Assembly: GCF_030439915.1 (NCBI RefSeq)
Contig: NZ_JAQFJG010000009.1
Location: 26,128 to 90,127, forward strand
Length of the DNA stretch: 64,000 bases
DNA from: Streptococcus sp. SPS1
Lineage (GTDB): Bacteria > Bacillota > Bacilli > Lactobacillales > Streptococcaceae
Direction: 5' to 3'
A program made the translations under genes and the position numbers. The notes beneath the pieces were generated by a model. It was given only the letters and a program-made list of their open reading frames with translations. It ran no database searches and had not been told where the DNA came from. This document shows positions 1 through 7,207 of the stretch, one piece after another (positions within the stretch are counted from its first letter, which is position 1; each line of letters begins with the position of its first letter).

Positions 1-245
1 GTAATTTCGACAATACAGACAGCCTGATTTTGACTATCTAAAATGACATCAAAAGTTCCTTCTTGAGGAAGAGACTCGGCTTCTAGTGCATAGAGGTCGT
101 AGGCTGAAGCTGTTGCAGTCTTTTCGCCTCTTAAAACCAAATCTGCTAAAAGGTCTGGTTCCACTCCAAAAGCCCAAGCATCGATTTCATCTCCTATAGA
201 GGGGTTGATTTTCTTATATGCCTTCCACATTTCTTGCGGTGTCAT
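1..245 (-). CDS. ASCH-domain protein, C-terminus outside window
   Basis: Reading back from the ATG at 245 gives a frame open to the window edge, about 81 codons. It begins MTPQEMWKAYKKINPS and continues with W..G..PD.LADLVL.G.KTAT.S, the N-terminal pattern of ASCH domains. ASCH is a PUA-like beta-barrel thought to bind RNA or nucleotides; bacterial members of this length are small cytoplasmic proteins, some with amidohydrolase activity on modified nucleosides. A strong AAGGAG lies just upstream of the ATG. The gene overlaps the preceding PEP-utiliser gene by about 32 bp, so it is translationally linked to it as the last visible member of the operon running from 2505. The specific function is not known. 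Confidence 0.8.
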   Translation of the reverse strand, partial: MTPQEMWKAYKKINPSIGDEIDAWAFGVEPDLLADLVLRGEKTATASAYDLYALEAESLPQEGTFDVILDSQNQAVCIVEI

Positions 246-1092
246 GGGTGCTCCTTTGTAATTTTTTACTTTCTTCTTTTATGTGTTTAAGATGATCTGG
301 ATGGTCAATTTCTAAATCAAAAATCTCTAGAATAGAACTGTAGTGAATAATGCACTTGATACCCAACTGATTCATTTTTTGTATGAAAGAATCATTCAGA
401 TAGCCTGCTACAGCAAAGTCAATCTTTTTCATCCTTGCTTTATCCTGCATATCTCTTAGCATATCTAACATAATTGGACTTTCCATATCATGCCATTGAC
501 TGTTTCTCACAGTGGCAAAAATAAAAGAAGTCAAATCATTCATTCCAACTACAATCTTTGAAATGCCCGTTTCCAGTATCCTATTTAAGTCAAAATACGC
601 TGACGGTAATTCAATCATCGTGCCGACTTTCCCAGTAAAGCCATGCTGACGTAATACTGTAATAGCTTGCTTTAATTGGTCGGCATCATTGACAAAAGGA
701 AAAATAAGAGACAGATTGGGATTAGTTTGATAAACTTCTGTAACAACATTTGCTTCAGCCTGAAATTCATCCGGACACGCCAGTAAACGCCTAGTCCCTC
801 TATAACCAAACAAGGGATGCCCTTCATCAAAATACTCTTTAGTCCCCTCTAAACAATTAGCTTCTGTATTTGTTAATTCTGAAAAACGATACCAGATTTC
901 TTCATCTGAGTACAAGGAGCAAATAGTATCTAGATAATCTTTTACAAATTGCTGACAACTTGCTAATATGATGTTTTGATTGAGCTCTCTCAACAAGTAT
1001 TCCCCACGAATCATTCCAATGTGGTGAAATAGTTGAGGATAAACTTTTTCAAGAATTTTTTCTCCACTAAGGGCAAGTTGATTTCTCATCAT
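214..1092 (-). CDS. Orphan PEP-utilising enzyme TIM-barrel domain protein
   Basis: The 292-residue protein resembles only the C-terminal PEP-binding barrel of PEP synthase and pyruvate phosphate dikinase. Visible landmarks are GMIRGEYLL (26-34), YRGTRRLL (97-104), the strand ending in FPFV (131-134), GTMIELPSA (157-165, with the metal-ligand type Glu161) and VVGMNDLTS (181-189). The swivelling phosphohistidine and ATP-grasp domains are absent. Where PpsA and PPDK carry the catalytic Cys-Gly, this protein reads VAGYLND (228-234), so the proton-donor Cys is missing. It is probably not a working PEP synthase; it may bind PEP or a similar acid, or act on another substrate. Two adjacent ATGs are possible, and the second (1089) has better spacing from the AAGG. 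It overlaps the Nudix gene upstream by 26 bp and the ASCH gene downstream by 32 bp. Confidence 0.75.
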   Translation of the reverse strand: MMRNQLALSGEKILEKVYPQLFHHIGMIRGEYLLRELNQNIILASCQQFVKDYLDTICSLYSDEEIWYRFSELTNTEANCLEGTKEYFDEGHPLFGYRGTRRLLACPDEFQAEANVVTEVYQTNPNLSLIFPFVNDADQLKQAITVLRQHGFTGKVGTMIELPSAYFDLNRILETGISKIVVGMNDLTSFIFATVRNSQWHDMESPIMLDMLRDMQDKARMKKIDFAVAGYLNDSFIQKMNQLGIKCIIHYSSILEIFDLEIDHPDHLKHIKEESKKLQRSTHDTARNVEGI

Positions 1093-1567
1093 TCACCTTC
1101 CAATTCATGTAAGAAGTCTTGTCCAGTTCTGGAAATCCTAATAATTCAGACTTAACCTTCAAGACTAATGGCGATGCATTTTCTTCTGTAATCTCTTGAA
1201 TATCCATCCAAATATATCCAAGTGAATCATTCGCACCATCAGAGACAGCTTCCGAAGTCGTAACTTGAGGTGCACTCTCATTCATTTCAACATCATACAA
1301 GGCCATGACATGGTGAACCATAAAATTTTTTAACTCTTCCCTGACGAAAACATCGTAGATTCGAGTATTAGAGTTGCTTCTAACAGTAAATCCCGTCTCT
1401 TCCATGACTTCTCTAGTCAGCGTTTCCGTCAGTCCTTCACCAAGTTGCTGACTGCCTCCAGGTAGATCAGAACGATGTTGATAAGGACCTCTCGTTTTTT
1501 CAATGCAGAGTAACTTCCCATTTTCAAAGCAAACAGCGTAGACTCCAAAGTGATTTTTGATTTCCAT
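1067..1567 (-). CDS. Nudix hydrolase
   Basis: The 166-residue protein has an intact Nudix box at residues 38-60: G-x5-E-x7-R-E-V-x-E-E-T-G-F, with Glu53, Glu56 and Glu57 placed to bind Mg2+. Nudix enzymes hydrolyse nucleoside diphosphates linked to another group; the substrate cannot be read from the sequence. The N-terminal strand (FGVYAVCFENGKLLCIEK) and the PGGSQQLGEG turn are typical. The start is supported by AGGAGGAG shortly upstream. It lies 10 bp after the SDR gene and overlaps the PEP-barrel gene, so it belongs to the same operon. Nudix and ASCH proteins in one transcript hint at modified-nucleotide metabolism, but this is inference. Confidence 0.9.
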   Translation of the reverse strand: MEIKNHFGVYAVCFENGKLLCIEKTRGPYQHRSDLPGGSQQLGEGLTETLTREVMEETGFTVRSNSNTRIYDVFVREELKNFMVHHVMALYDVEMNESAPQVTTSEAVSDGANDSLGYIWMDIQEITEENASPLVLKVKSELLGFPELDKTSYMNWKVNDEKSTCP

Positions 1568-1577
1568 CCAACTCCTC

Positions 1578-2276
1578 CTACTTCAAAGACCATCCACCGT
1601 CTATTGTCAGAATTTGTCCCTGCATGGCAGATGCCTTTCCACTAGCCAAAAAGAGACTGACTTCTGCTACTTCCTCTGGTTCAATCCAGCGCTTGATTGG
1701 TGTTTCACTAGCCACCCAGTCTGCTAAGCCACCTGGTTCAAAGTCGGCAGCAGTCATAGCTGTCTTGACTGCTCCTGGAGCAATCCCAAAGACCTGAATC
1801 CCAGCTCCAGCATAGTCTAGAGCCAACTGCTTGGTGAAGCCAGCTAAGGCATGCTTAGAGGAAGTATAGGCGTGACCACCTCCACCTGCTAGGCTCGAAG
1901 CAATAGAGCACATATTGATAATAATTCCCTTTTTATTTTCCAGCATTTGCGTCAAATAATAGCGAGTCAACTCAACAGGAGTCACGTAGTTAATTTCAAA
2001 AATTTCTTGAATTTCCTGCGCTGATTGTTCCAATAGGGGTTTATAAGCATCCAACACTCCAGCAGTATTGCACAAAATATCTACCTGAGGACACCAGTCA
2101 AAAATAGGCTCCAAGTCCAAGGTCAAATCTCTCTGTAAAAAATGAAAATCACCCTCTAAGAGTGGATTTTCACCTTGGTCAACTCCATAAACTTGATAGT
2201 CCTTCTCTAAAAAAAGGCGAGCTTGAGCCAGACCGATTCCTGAACTCACTCCCGTAATCAATACACGTCTAGTCAT
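1578..2276 (-). CDS. Short-chain dehydrogenase/reductase (SDR)
   Basis: A 232-residue classical SDR. It shows the nucleotide-binding TGVSSGIG (9-15 region), NTAG (70-73), catalytic Ser124 in NMCSIAS, and Tyr137/Lys141 in YTSSK. After the active site comes PGAVKTAM, as in 3-oxoacyl-ACP reductase-like enzymes, and the protein ends with the usual GQILTIDGG strand. It is expected to be a cytoplasmic NAD(P)H-dependent alcohol/ketone oxidoreductase; annotation as FabG-like is possible, but the true fatty-acid FabG normally sits in the fab cluster. The start codon overlaps the stop of the DUF2829 gene by 8 bp (ATGACTAG), and there is only a weak GAAG before it, so translation is probably coupled. 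Confidence 0.9.
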   Translation of the reverse strand: MTRRVLITGVSSGIGLAQARLFLEKDYQVYGVDQGENPLLEGDFHFLQRDLTLDLEPIFDWCPQVDILCNTAGVLDAYKPLLEQSAQEIQEIFEINYVTPVELTRYYLTQMLENKKGIIINMCSIASSLAGGGGHAYTSSKHALAGFTKQLALDYAGAGIQVFGIAPGAVKTAMTAADFEPGGLADWVASETPIKRWIEPEEVAEVSLFLASGKASAMQGQILTIDGGWSLK

Positions 2277-2505
2277 GCACTTCTACCCAATCCGTCGCTA
2301 AAACATCACAAGGTGTCGGACTCCACATGGAAAAACCTTCTCCTTCTCCAGACACGTTGATTAGGAAATAAGGTGTCACTTCAAGTGCAACCCCATTTTG
2401 CTCGATAGTGTCAAAAAGTTGGACATAGTTTTCAGCACCTCCCCAACCAGTTCGTACATATTTTCTCTTAACCTTTAACCCAGGCAGGATTTCTTCAAAT
2501 GTCAT
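2269..2505 (-). CDS. DUF2829 (Tad2-like) small protein
   Basis: The 78-residue product begins MTFEEILPGLKVKRK, reached by the ATG at 2505 with AAGGAG six bases before it; a longer frame from 2526 would put that ribosome site inside the gene. The conserved pattern F..IL..LK.....R.GWGG, an aromatic PYF strand and a final W.P...D.LATDW match DUF2829. Phage members of this domain include Tad2, which sequesters the cyclic ADP-ribose signal of Thoeris defence; many chromosomal members are uncharacterised. This copy is the first gene of a metabolic operon (SDR, Nudix, PEP-barrel, ASCH) with no phage genes nearby. Family assignment is fairly confident; any anti-defence or ligand-binding role is inference. 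Confidence 0.7.
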   Translation of the reverse strand: MTFEEILPGLKVKRKYVRTGWGGAENYVQLFDTIEQNGVALEVTPYFLINVSGEGEGFSMWSPTPCDVLATDWVEVHD

Positions 2506-2540
2506 GTTTTTCTCCTTAAATATCAATAATTCTCTCCTTC

Positions 2541-2546
2541 ATTATA
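2541..2546 (-). promoter_or_regulatory. Extended -10 promoter for the DUF2829-SDR-Nudix operon
   Basis: The minus strand reads TGTTATAAT, an extended -10, right after the U-tract of the aldo/keto reductase terminator. No good -35 is visible. The DUF2829 start codon lies about 36 bp downstream. Confidence 0.6.
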
Positions 2547-2547
2547 A

Positions 2548-2576
2548 CAAAAAAACCGCTTCGCAACGGCTTTTTG
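2548..2576 (-). terminator. Intrinsic terminator of the 2605-3531 gene
   Basis: On the minus strand CCGUU-GCGA-AGCGG forms a 5-bp stem with a GNRA loop, lengthened by A-U pairs, followed by seven U residues. It lies just after the aldo/keto reductase stop and is nearly identical to the terminator at 3576-3604. Confidence 0.85.
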
Positions 2577-2604
2577 ACTGTGATTTATTTACATCTGCTT
2601 CTAC

Positions 2605-3531
2605 CTAGGGCAAATTATTCCCTGCTGCAAGATAAATTTCATACCATTCTTTTCTTGTTAAGCTAAAGTTTCCCACTTGGCTAACTTCTCTCAAGTGCTT
2701 AGGATTTGTTGTACCTACGACTGCCTGCATTTTGGCTGGGTAGCGTAATATCCAAGAAATGGCAATAGTTGAAGAAGTTACTCCATATTTAATAGCTAAA
2801 CGCTCAAGTACTTGATTTAAAGCTTGAAATTTCTCATTGCCAACAAAATTCCCTCTAAAATACCCGAATTGTAAGACAGACCATGCTTGAATGACCACAT
2901 CGTGTAATTTGCAATATTCAAAAATGCTGCCATCTCGCATAGCTGCTTGACTATCTTCCATATTAACATGAAAACCTGATTCGAATCCTGGAGTAAAAGC
3001 CGCACTCAATTGTAGCTGATTAACAGCTAACGGCTGCTTGACATCTTTTTTAAGAAACTCCATCATCATGGGATTTTGATTAGAAACTCCAAAATTTCGA
3101 ACCTTACCTTGTTTATAAAGGAGATCAAAGGCTTCTGCTACTTGGTCAGATTCCATCAAAGCATCTGGTCGATGAAGAAGCAAGCTGTCCAGATGATCAA
3201 TCTTCAATCTTTGCAAAATACCGTCTACTGATTTTATAATATAGTCCTTAGAAAAATCAAAATAGGTAAATTCTTCTATGCGAATGCCACATTTGGACTG
3301 AATCCACATCTTTTCTCTTAAATCTGGACGATTTTTTAGGACAAGACCTAACAGTTCTTCACAACGACCACGACCATATATATCAGCCAAGTCGAAAGCA
3401 TTGATTCCAACAGAAAGTGCTGTTTCTACAAGCTCTTCAACTTCTTTTACAGACTTATCTTTTATTCTCATCATTCCGAGAACAATTTCTGATAATTCTT
3501 TGTCATCTTGACCAAGAGTTATGTATCTCAT
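2605..3531 (-). CDS. Aldo/keto reductase, YdhF-like
   Basis: About 308 residues starting MRYITLGQDDKELSEIVLGMMR. AKR signatures follow in order: FDLADIYGRG (catalytic Asp and Tyr), IQSKCGI (Lys), DSLLLHRPD (His), GKVRNFGVSN, and a C-terminal PAKMQAVVGTTNP NADPH loop. The overall form resembles E. coli YdhF, a cytoplasmic NADPH-dependent carbonyl reductase of unknown physiological substrate. ATG at 3531 is preferred because AAGGAG lies nine bases upstream; a TTG one codon earlier is possible. It is flanked by near-identical terminator/promoter modules on both sides and so is probably a monocistronic unit. Confidence 0.88.
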   Translation of the reverse strand: MRYITLGQDDKELSEIVLGMMRIKDKSVKEVEELVETALSVGINAFDLADIYGRGRCEELLGLVLKNRPDLREKMWIQSKCGIRIEEFTYFDFSKDYIIKSVDGILQRLKIDHLDSLLLHRPDALMESDQVAEAFDLLYKQGKVRNFGVSNQNPMMMEFLKKDVKQPLAVNQLQLSAAFTPGFESGFHVNMEDSQAAMRDGSIFEYCKLHDVVIQAWSVLQFGYFRGNFVGNEKFQALNQVLERLAIKYGVTSSTIAISWILRYPAKMQAVVGTTNPKHLREVSQVGNFSLTRKEWYEIYLAAGNNLP

Positions 3532-3569
3532 CAAATTTTTCTCCTTAAATTTCTAACATTCTTCCCTTC

Positions 3570-3575
3570 ATTATA
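3570..3575 (-). promoter_or_regulatory. Extended -10 promoter of the aldo/keto reductase
   Basis: TGTTATAAT on the minus strand follows the U-tract of the upstream terminator directly, the same arrangement as at 2541-2546. The sequence down to the AAGGAG is also similar in both copies. Confidence 0.6.
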
Positions 3576-3604
3576 ACAAAAAACCGCTTTGCAACGGCTT
3601 TTTG
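3576..3604 (-). terminator. Intrinsic terminator of the PadR-membrane protein operon
   Basis: CCGUU-GCAA-AGCGG stem-loop on the minus strand followed by a U-run, just after the stop codon at 3606. It differs from the 2548 copy in the loop only. Confidence 0.85.
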
Positions 3605-3605
3605 A

Positions 3606-4421
3606 CTATATTTCACTCCATTTTATCTTCTTAAACCCACGGAACAAGACAAAGATTCCAATAAAGAGGACAGCTAAAGGAATAACTTTTGTAAGAAAAA
3701 CATTTGAAATTCCCATCCACTCATAGTAACGGAGCAGAGAACCTACAATAAGGTGGGCAATAATCATACTAACAAATGGACGAAAAATCGGTTCTTTCCA
3801 ATTCCAAATACTGATGACTAGGGAAATCGTAAAGACAGACAAACTATCCCAGGGAGCAGGAAGATAAAATGCTCCTTCTTGTACAAAACTTCCTATTCCT
3901 ACATATCCCAGAACAACTAGCAGAACAAGAATCCCAACGACAATATAGGTGCCAATTTTTATGTTAGGAGAATCTTGGACTAAGCCCCAACGTAAGATTG
4001 TGGCCACAAGAGCAAATCCAATCAGAAAAAGAAGAAGTTGCCCTAAAAAAGTAAGCAAATTGACTGTTAAGAGAGGACCTTTAGAAAAATCACCCAGTAG
4101 ATGATAGTAACGTAATATCACTAGGACAAAAATTGGTGTCAAAAGGGACTCCTTGATAGAACTGCGTGGTGCTTCCTTGAGAATCTCTTTCATTATTTTT
4201 TTAGGATTCTTACCTAAATAATCCTCTGCACTCATGCCATCTCGTTCTGCTTCTGAAAAATCTAACATCATCAAATAAATCTGCTCTCTGAGATAGTCTT
4301 CATCATAGAGAAATCCAGCAAGATTAAAACTATCCCACAGTTCCTCAAAATACTGCTGATTCTCCTCAGAAAACTCATGCAGCAAAGCGCTTGTTTCTTC
4401 GTAATACTTCATTTTCTTCAT
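3606..4421 (-). CDS. PadR-associated multi-spanning membrane protein
   Basis: 271 residues. The first ~90 are charged and predicted cytoplasmic (helical, with a SAEDYLGKNPKKIMKEI motif reminiscent of the short domain found in DUF1129/DUF1700-type proteins). After them come about six hydrophobic segments, roughly at 95-112, 122-145, 156-180, 192-208, 216-232 and 245-262. I do not recognise a precise family. The start is backed by GGGGGG six bases before the ATG. Only three bases separate it from the PadR regulator gene upstream, and such regulator-membrane protein pairs usually form one autoregulated unit that responds to envelope stress or small hydrophobic compounds. That role is inferred from context only. 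Confidence 0.75.
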   Translation of the reverse strand: MKKMKYYEETSALLHEFSEENQQYFEELWDSFNLAGFLYDEDYLREQIYLMMLDFSEAERDGMSAEDYLGKNPKKIMKEILKEAPRSSIKESLLTPIFVLVILRYYHLLGDFSKGPLLTVNLLTFLGQLLLFLIGFALVATILRWGLVQDSPNIKIGTYIVVGILVLLVVLGYVGIGSFVQEGAFYLPAPWDSLSVFTISLVISIWNWKEPIFRPFVSMIIAHLIVGSLLRYYEWMGISNVFLTKVIPLAVLFIGIFVLFRGFKKIKWSEI

Positions 4422-4424
4422 GGT

Positions 4425-4745
4425 TTACCCCCCATTCTTAATCCCTTCTACTTTTTGACTCAAATCGTCCCATTGTTGCCAAAAGACGGAGACACGCTCT
4501 TCTCCTTCTTTCGTTAATGAAAAATACTTCCGATCTGGACCATCTGGCGACGGGCGCATGTCGCCTCTTATCCATTGATTTTTTTCTAACTTTTGCAACA
4601 AAGGATAAATAGTTCCTGGAACGATAGTGTCAAATCCAGCCTCTCGCAAAGTCTGAACCAACTCATAACCATACCGCTCTTTTTGACCAATCATATCCAA
4701 GACACAACCTTCAAGAACACCTTTTAATAGTTGAGTTTCCTTCAT
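4425..4745 (-). CDS. PadR-family transcriptional regulator
   Basis: 106 residues with the PadR winged-helix pattern: LLKGVLEGCVLDMIGQKERYGYEL (helix 1-2), VPGTIYPLLQKLE (recognition helix) and the DRKYFSLTKEGEE wing. The short C-terminal helix gives it the subfamily-2 layout, a homodimeric repressor. GGGGGAAGGG precedes the ATG. The promoter upstream (4797-4825) carries dyads expected for self-binding. It is co-transcribed with the membrane protein three bases downstream. The inducer is unknown. Confidence 0.92.
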   Translation of the reverse strand: MKETQLLKGVLEGCVLDMIGQKERYGYELVQTLREAGFDTIVPGTIYPLLQKLEKNQWIRGDMRPSPDGPDRKYFSLTKEGEERVSVFWQQWDDLSQKVEGIKNGG

Positions 4746-4776
4746 CCCTTCCCCCTTCTAATCTATTTTGTAATAC

Positions 4777-4825
4777 CTACTAGTAGCTTCATCAATAATA
4801 TACCACTTTTACACTAGTTTGTAAA
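4777..4825 (-). promoter_or_regulatory. padR promoter with operator-like dyads
   Basis: Minus strand: -35 TTTACA (4825-4820), 17-bp spacer, -10 TATATT (4802-4797) preceded by TG. The -35 lies inside the dyad TTTACA-N6-TGTAAA, and a perfect palindrome CTACTAGTAG (4777-4786) lies near the transcription start. Both are plausible PadR half-sites. Confidence 0.65.
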
Positions 4826-4837
4826 GCATAATAGTTA

Positions 4838-5034
4838 ATACTCTTCGAAAATCTCTTCAAACCATGTCAGCGTCGCCTTAGCGTATGTATATGTAACTGA
4901 CTTCGTCAGTCTTATCTACTACCTCAAAACGGTGTTTTGAGCTGACTTCGTCAGTTTCATCTACAACCTCAAAACCATGTTTTGAGCAACCTGTGGCTAG
5001 TTTCCTAGTTTACTCTTTGATTTTCATTGAGTGT
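4838..5034 (+). repeat. BOX element, boxA-boxB-boxB-boxC
   Basis: boxA 4838-4897 carries the classic CGTCAGCGTCGCCTTA core. Two 45-bp boxB units (4898-4942, 4943-4987) and boxC 4988-5034 ending TTTTCATTGAGTGT follow. The inverted ends let the RNA fold into one long hairpin. It fills most of the 330-bp gap between padR and metG; the rest is the padR promoter and the metG terminator. Confidence 0.95.
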
Positions 5035-5037
5035 AAA

Positions 5038-5072
5038 TAAAAAAACAGAACTAGCATGAACTAGTCCTGTCT
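5038..5072 (-). terminator. metG terminator
   Basis: Minus strand ACAGGACTAG-TTCATG-CTAGTTCTGT forms a 10-bp stem (one G-U) followed by seven U residues, starting a few bases after the metG stop. Confidence 0.9.
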
Positions 5073-5076
5073 ATTT

Positions 5077-7074
5077 TTACCCAATCACACTTCCGTTTGG
5101 TACAGCTGGATCAACTGTGAGAAGGGTTAATTGTCCATCATGTTCAGCTGAGAGGATCATACCTTGGCTGACATATTTTTTCATCATTTTACGTGGTTTG
5201 AGATTGGCAACGATTTGGACTTTCTTGCCGACCAATTCTTGTTCGTTTGGATAGTATTTGGCAATTCCTGAGAGGATTTGACGATCTTCACCATCACCAG
5301 CATCCAAGCGGAATTGAAGCAACTTATCTGAACCTTCTACTTTAGACACTTCTTTGACTTCTGCGACACGGATTTCGACCTTGTCAAAGTCTTCAAACTT
5401 GATTTCATCCTTGTTTAGTTTGAGTTCGACTTCGTCTGGATTCCATTCTTTTTCGACTGCTGGTTTGTTTCCTTCCATTTGTTCCTTGATATAGGCGATT
5501 TCTTCTTCCATATCCAGACGTGGGAAGATTGGAGTTCCTTTAGCAACTACAGTCACATTTTCTGGGAAGTCAGCCAAGCTCAAGTTTTCAAGGCTCGCTA
5601 CTTCTTCCAAGCCAAGTTGATTCAAGACTGCACGACTGGTTTCCATCATAAACGGCTCAATCAAGTGAGCGACGACACGAAGGCTAGCTGCCAAGTGGCT
5701 CATAACACTTGCCAATTGATCGCGGAGTACTTCATCCTTGGCCAAGACCCACGGAGCTGTCTCGTCGATGTATTTGTTAGTACGAGAGATAAGGGTCCAG
5801 ACTGCTTCAAGGGCACGTGGGTAGTCAACTGCTTCCATGTGAGTATGGTAGTCAGCGATTGATTCAGCAGCTACTTGAGCAAGAGCATGGTCAAACTCTG
5901 TTACACCTTCTACATAGGCAGGAATTTGTCCATCAAAGTACTTGTTAATCATAGAAACCGTACGGTTGAGGAGGTTCCCAAGGTCATTGGCCAATTCGTA
6001 GTTGATACGGCCTACATAGTCTTCTGGAGTGAAGGTTCCATCTGAACCAACTGGAAGGCTACGCATGAGGTAGTAACGAAGTGGATCTAGTCCAAAACGC
6101 TCTATCAACATTTCAGGATAGACAACATTCCCTTTTGATTTAGACATCTTGCCGTCTTTCATGACAAACCAACCATGACCAATCAAACGTTCTGGCAATT
6201 TGATATCCAACATCATAAGAAGGATTGGCCAGTAGATTGAGTGAAAACGAAGGATGTCTTTTCCAACCATATGGAAGACTGTTCCGTTCCAGAACTTGTC
6301 AAAGTTAGCGTGTTCGTCTTGATCGTAGCCAAGAGCTGTCACATAGTTGAGTAGAGCATCAAACCAAACATAGACAACGTGTTTTGGATTTGATGGGACT
6401 GGTACACCCCAGGTAAAGGTGGTACGAGATACCGCCAAATCCTCTAAACCTGGCTCAATGAAGTTGCGAAGCATTTCATTCAGACGACCATCTGGAGTGA
6501 TAAATTCAGGATGGGCTTTGAAAAAGTCTACCAAACGATCTTGGTATTTGCTGAGGCGAAGGAAGTATGATTCTTCAGATACCCATTCAACCTCGTGTCC
6601 TGATGGAGCAATTCCACCTGTCACGTTTCCAGCTTCGTCACGGAAAACTTCCGCAAGCTGGCTTTCTGTAAAGAATTCCTCATCTGATACTGAGTACCAA
6701 CCAGAGTATTCACCCAAATAGATGTCATCTTGAGCAAGCAAGCGCTCAAAGACCTGTGCTACCACTTTTTCATGGTAGTCATCAGTTGTACGGATAAATT
6801 TATCGTATGAGATATCTAGTAATTGCCAGAGTTCTTTGACTCCAACTGCCATCCCATCAACATAGGCTTGAGGGGTGATTCCAGCTTCTTCCGCTTTCTG
6901 CTGGATTTTCTGACCATGTTCATCAAGACCTGTCAAATAAAAGACATCGTAGCCCATCAGGCGTTTGTAACGTGCTAGGACATCACAAGCGATGGTTGTG
7001 TAGGCAGAACCGATATGAAGTTTACCAGATGGGTAGTAAATCGGCGTTGTAATATAAAAATTCTTTTCAGACAT
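5077..7074 (-). CDS. metG: Methionyl-tRNA synthetase
   Basis: 665 residues from the ATG at 7074 ([15 protein letters not shown]), which has AAGGA at proper spacing; the frame extends upstream but without support. This class I synthetase charges tRNA-Met with methionine. Landmarks are HIGS (20-23), DEHGQK, the KMSKS loop ([10 protein letters not shown], about residue 300), an anticodon-binding helical region and a C-terminal EMAPII/Trbp111-like OB domain ([11 protein letters not shown] to AEHDGQL) that aids tRNA binding and dimerisation. The length matches the MetG1 type with the appended OB fold. It is followed by its own terminator. Confidence 0.98.
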   Translation of the reverse strand: MSEKNFYITTPIYYPSGKLHIGSAYTTIACDVLARYKRLMGYDVFYLTGLDEHGQKIQQKAEEAGITPQAYVDGMAVGVKELWQLLDISYDKFIRTTDDYHEKVVAQVFERLLAQDDIYLGEYSGWYSVSDEEFFTESQLAEVFRDEAGNVTGGIAPSGHEVEWVSEESYFLRLSKYQDRLVDFFKAHPEFITPDGRLNEMLRNFIEPGLEDLAVSRTTFTWGVPVPSNPKHVVYVWFDALLNYVTALGYDQDEHANFDKFWNGTVFHMVGKDILRFHSIYWPILLMMLDIKLPERLIGHGWFVMKDGKMSKSKGNVVYPEMLIERFGLDPLRYYLMRSLPVGSDGTFTPEDYVGRINYELANDLGNLLNRTVSMINKYFDGQIPAYVEGVTEFDHALAQVAAESIADYHTHMEAVDYPRALEAVWTLISRTNKYIDETAPWVLAKDEVLRDQLASVMSHLAASLRVVAHLIEPFMMETSRAVLNQLGLEEVASLENLSLADFPENVTVVAKGTPIFPRLDMEEEIAYIKEQMEGNKPAVEKEWNPDEVELKLNKDEIKFEDFDKVEIRVAEVKEVSKVEGSDKLLQFRLDAGDGEDRQILSGIAKYYPNEQELVGKKVQIVANLKPRKMMKKYVSQGMILSAEHDGQLTLLTVDPAVPNGSVIG

Positions 7075-7162
7075 AATTTTTCCTTTCCAGGCAAATGAAA
7101 CCTGTTTTTCTAACACTTCATTATATCACATTTTTAAGGATTTTCGATAAGGAAATCCATAC

Positions 7163-7197
7163 AAAAACAAGACAGACTGATGTCTATCTCGTTTTTT
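7163..7197 (-). terminator. Terminator of the MacAB-like efflux operon
   Basis: Minus strand ACGAGATAGAC-ATCA-GTCTGTCTTGT gives an 11-bp stem with two wobble pairs and a following U-run, 11 bp after the permease stop at 7208. Confidence 0.85.
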
Positions 7198-7207
7198 ATC
7201 TTTTAAA

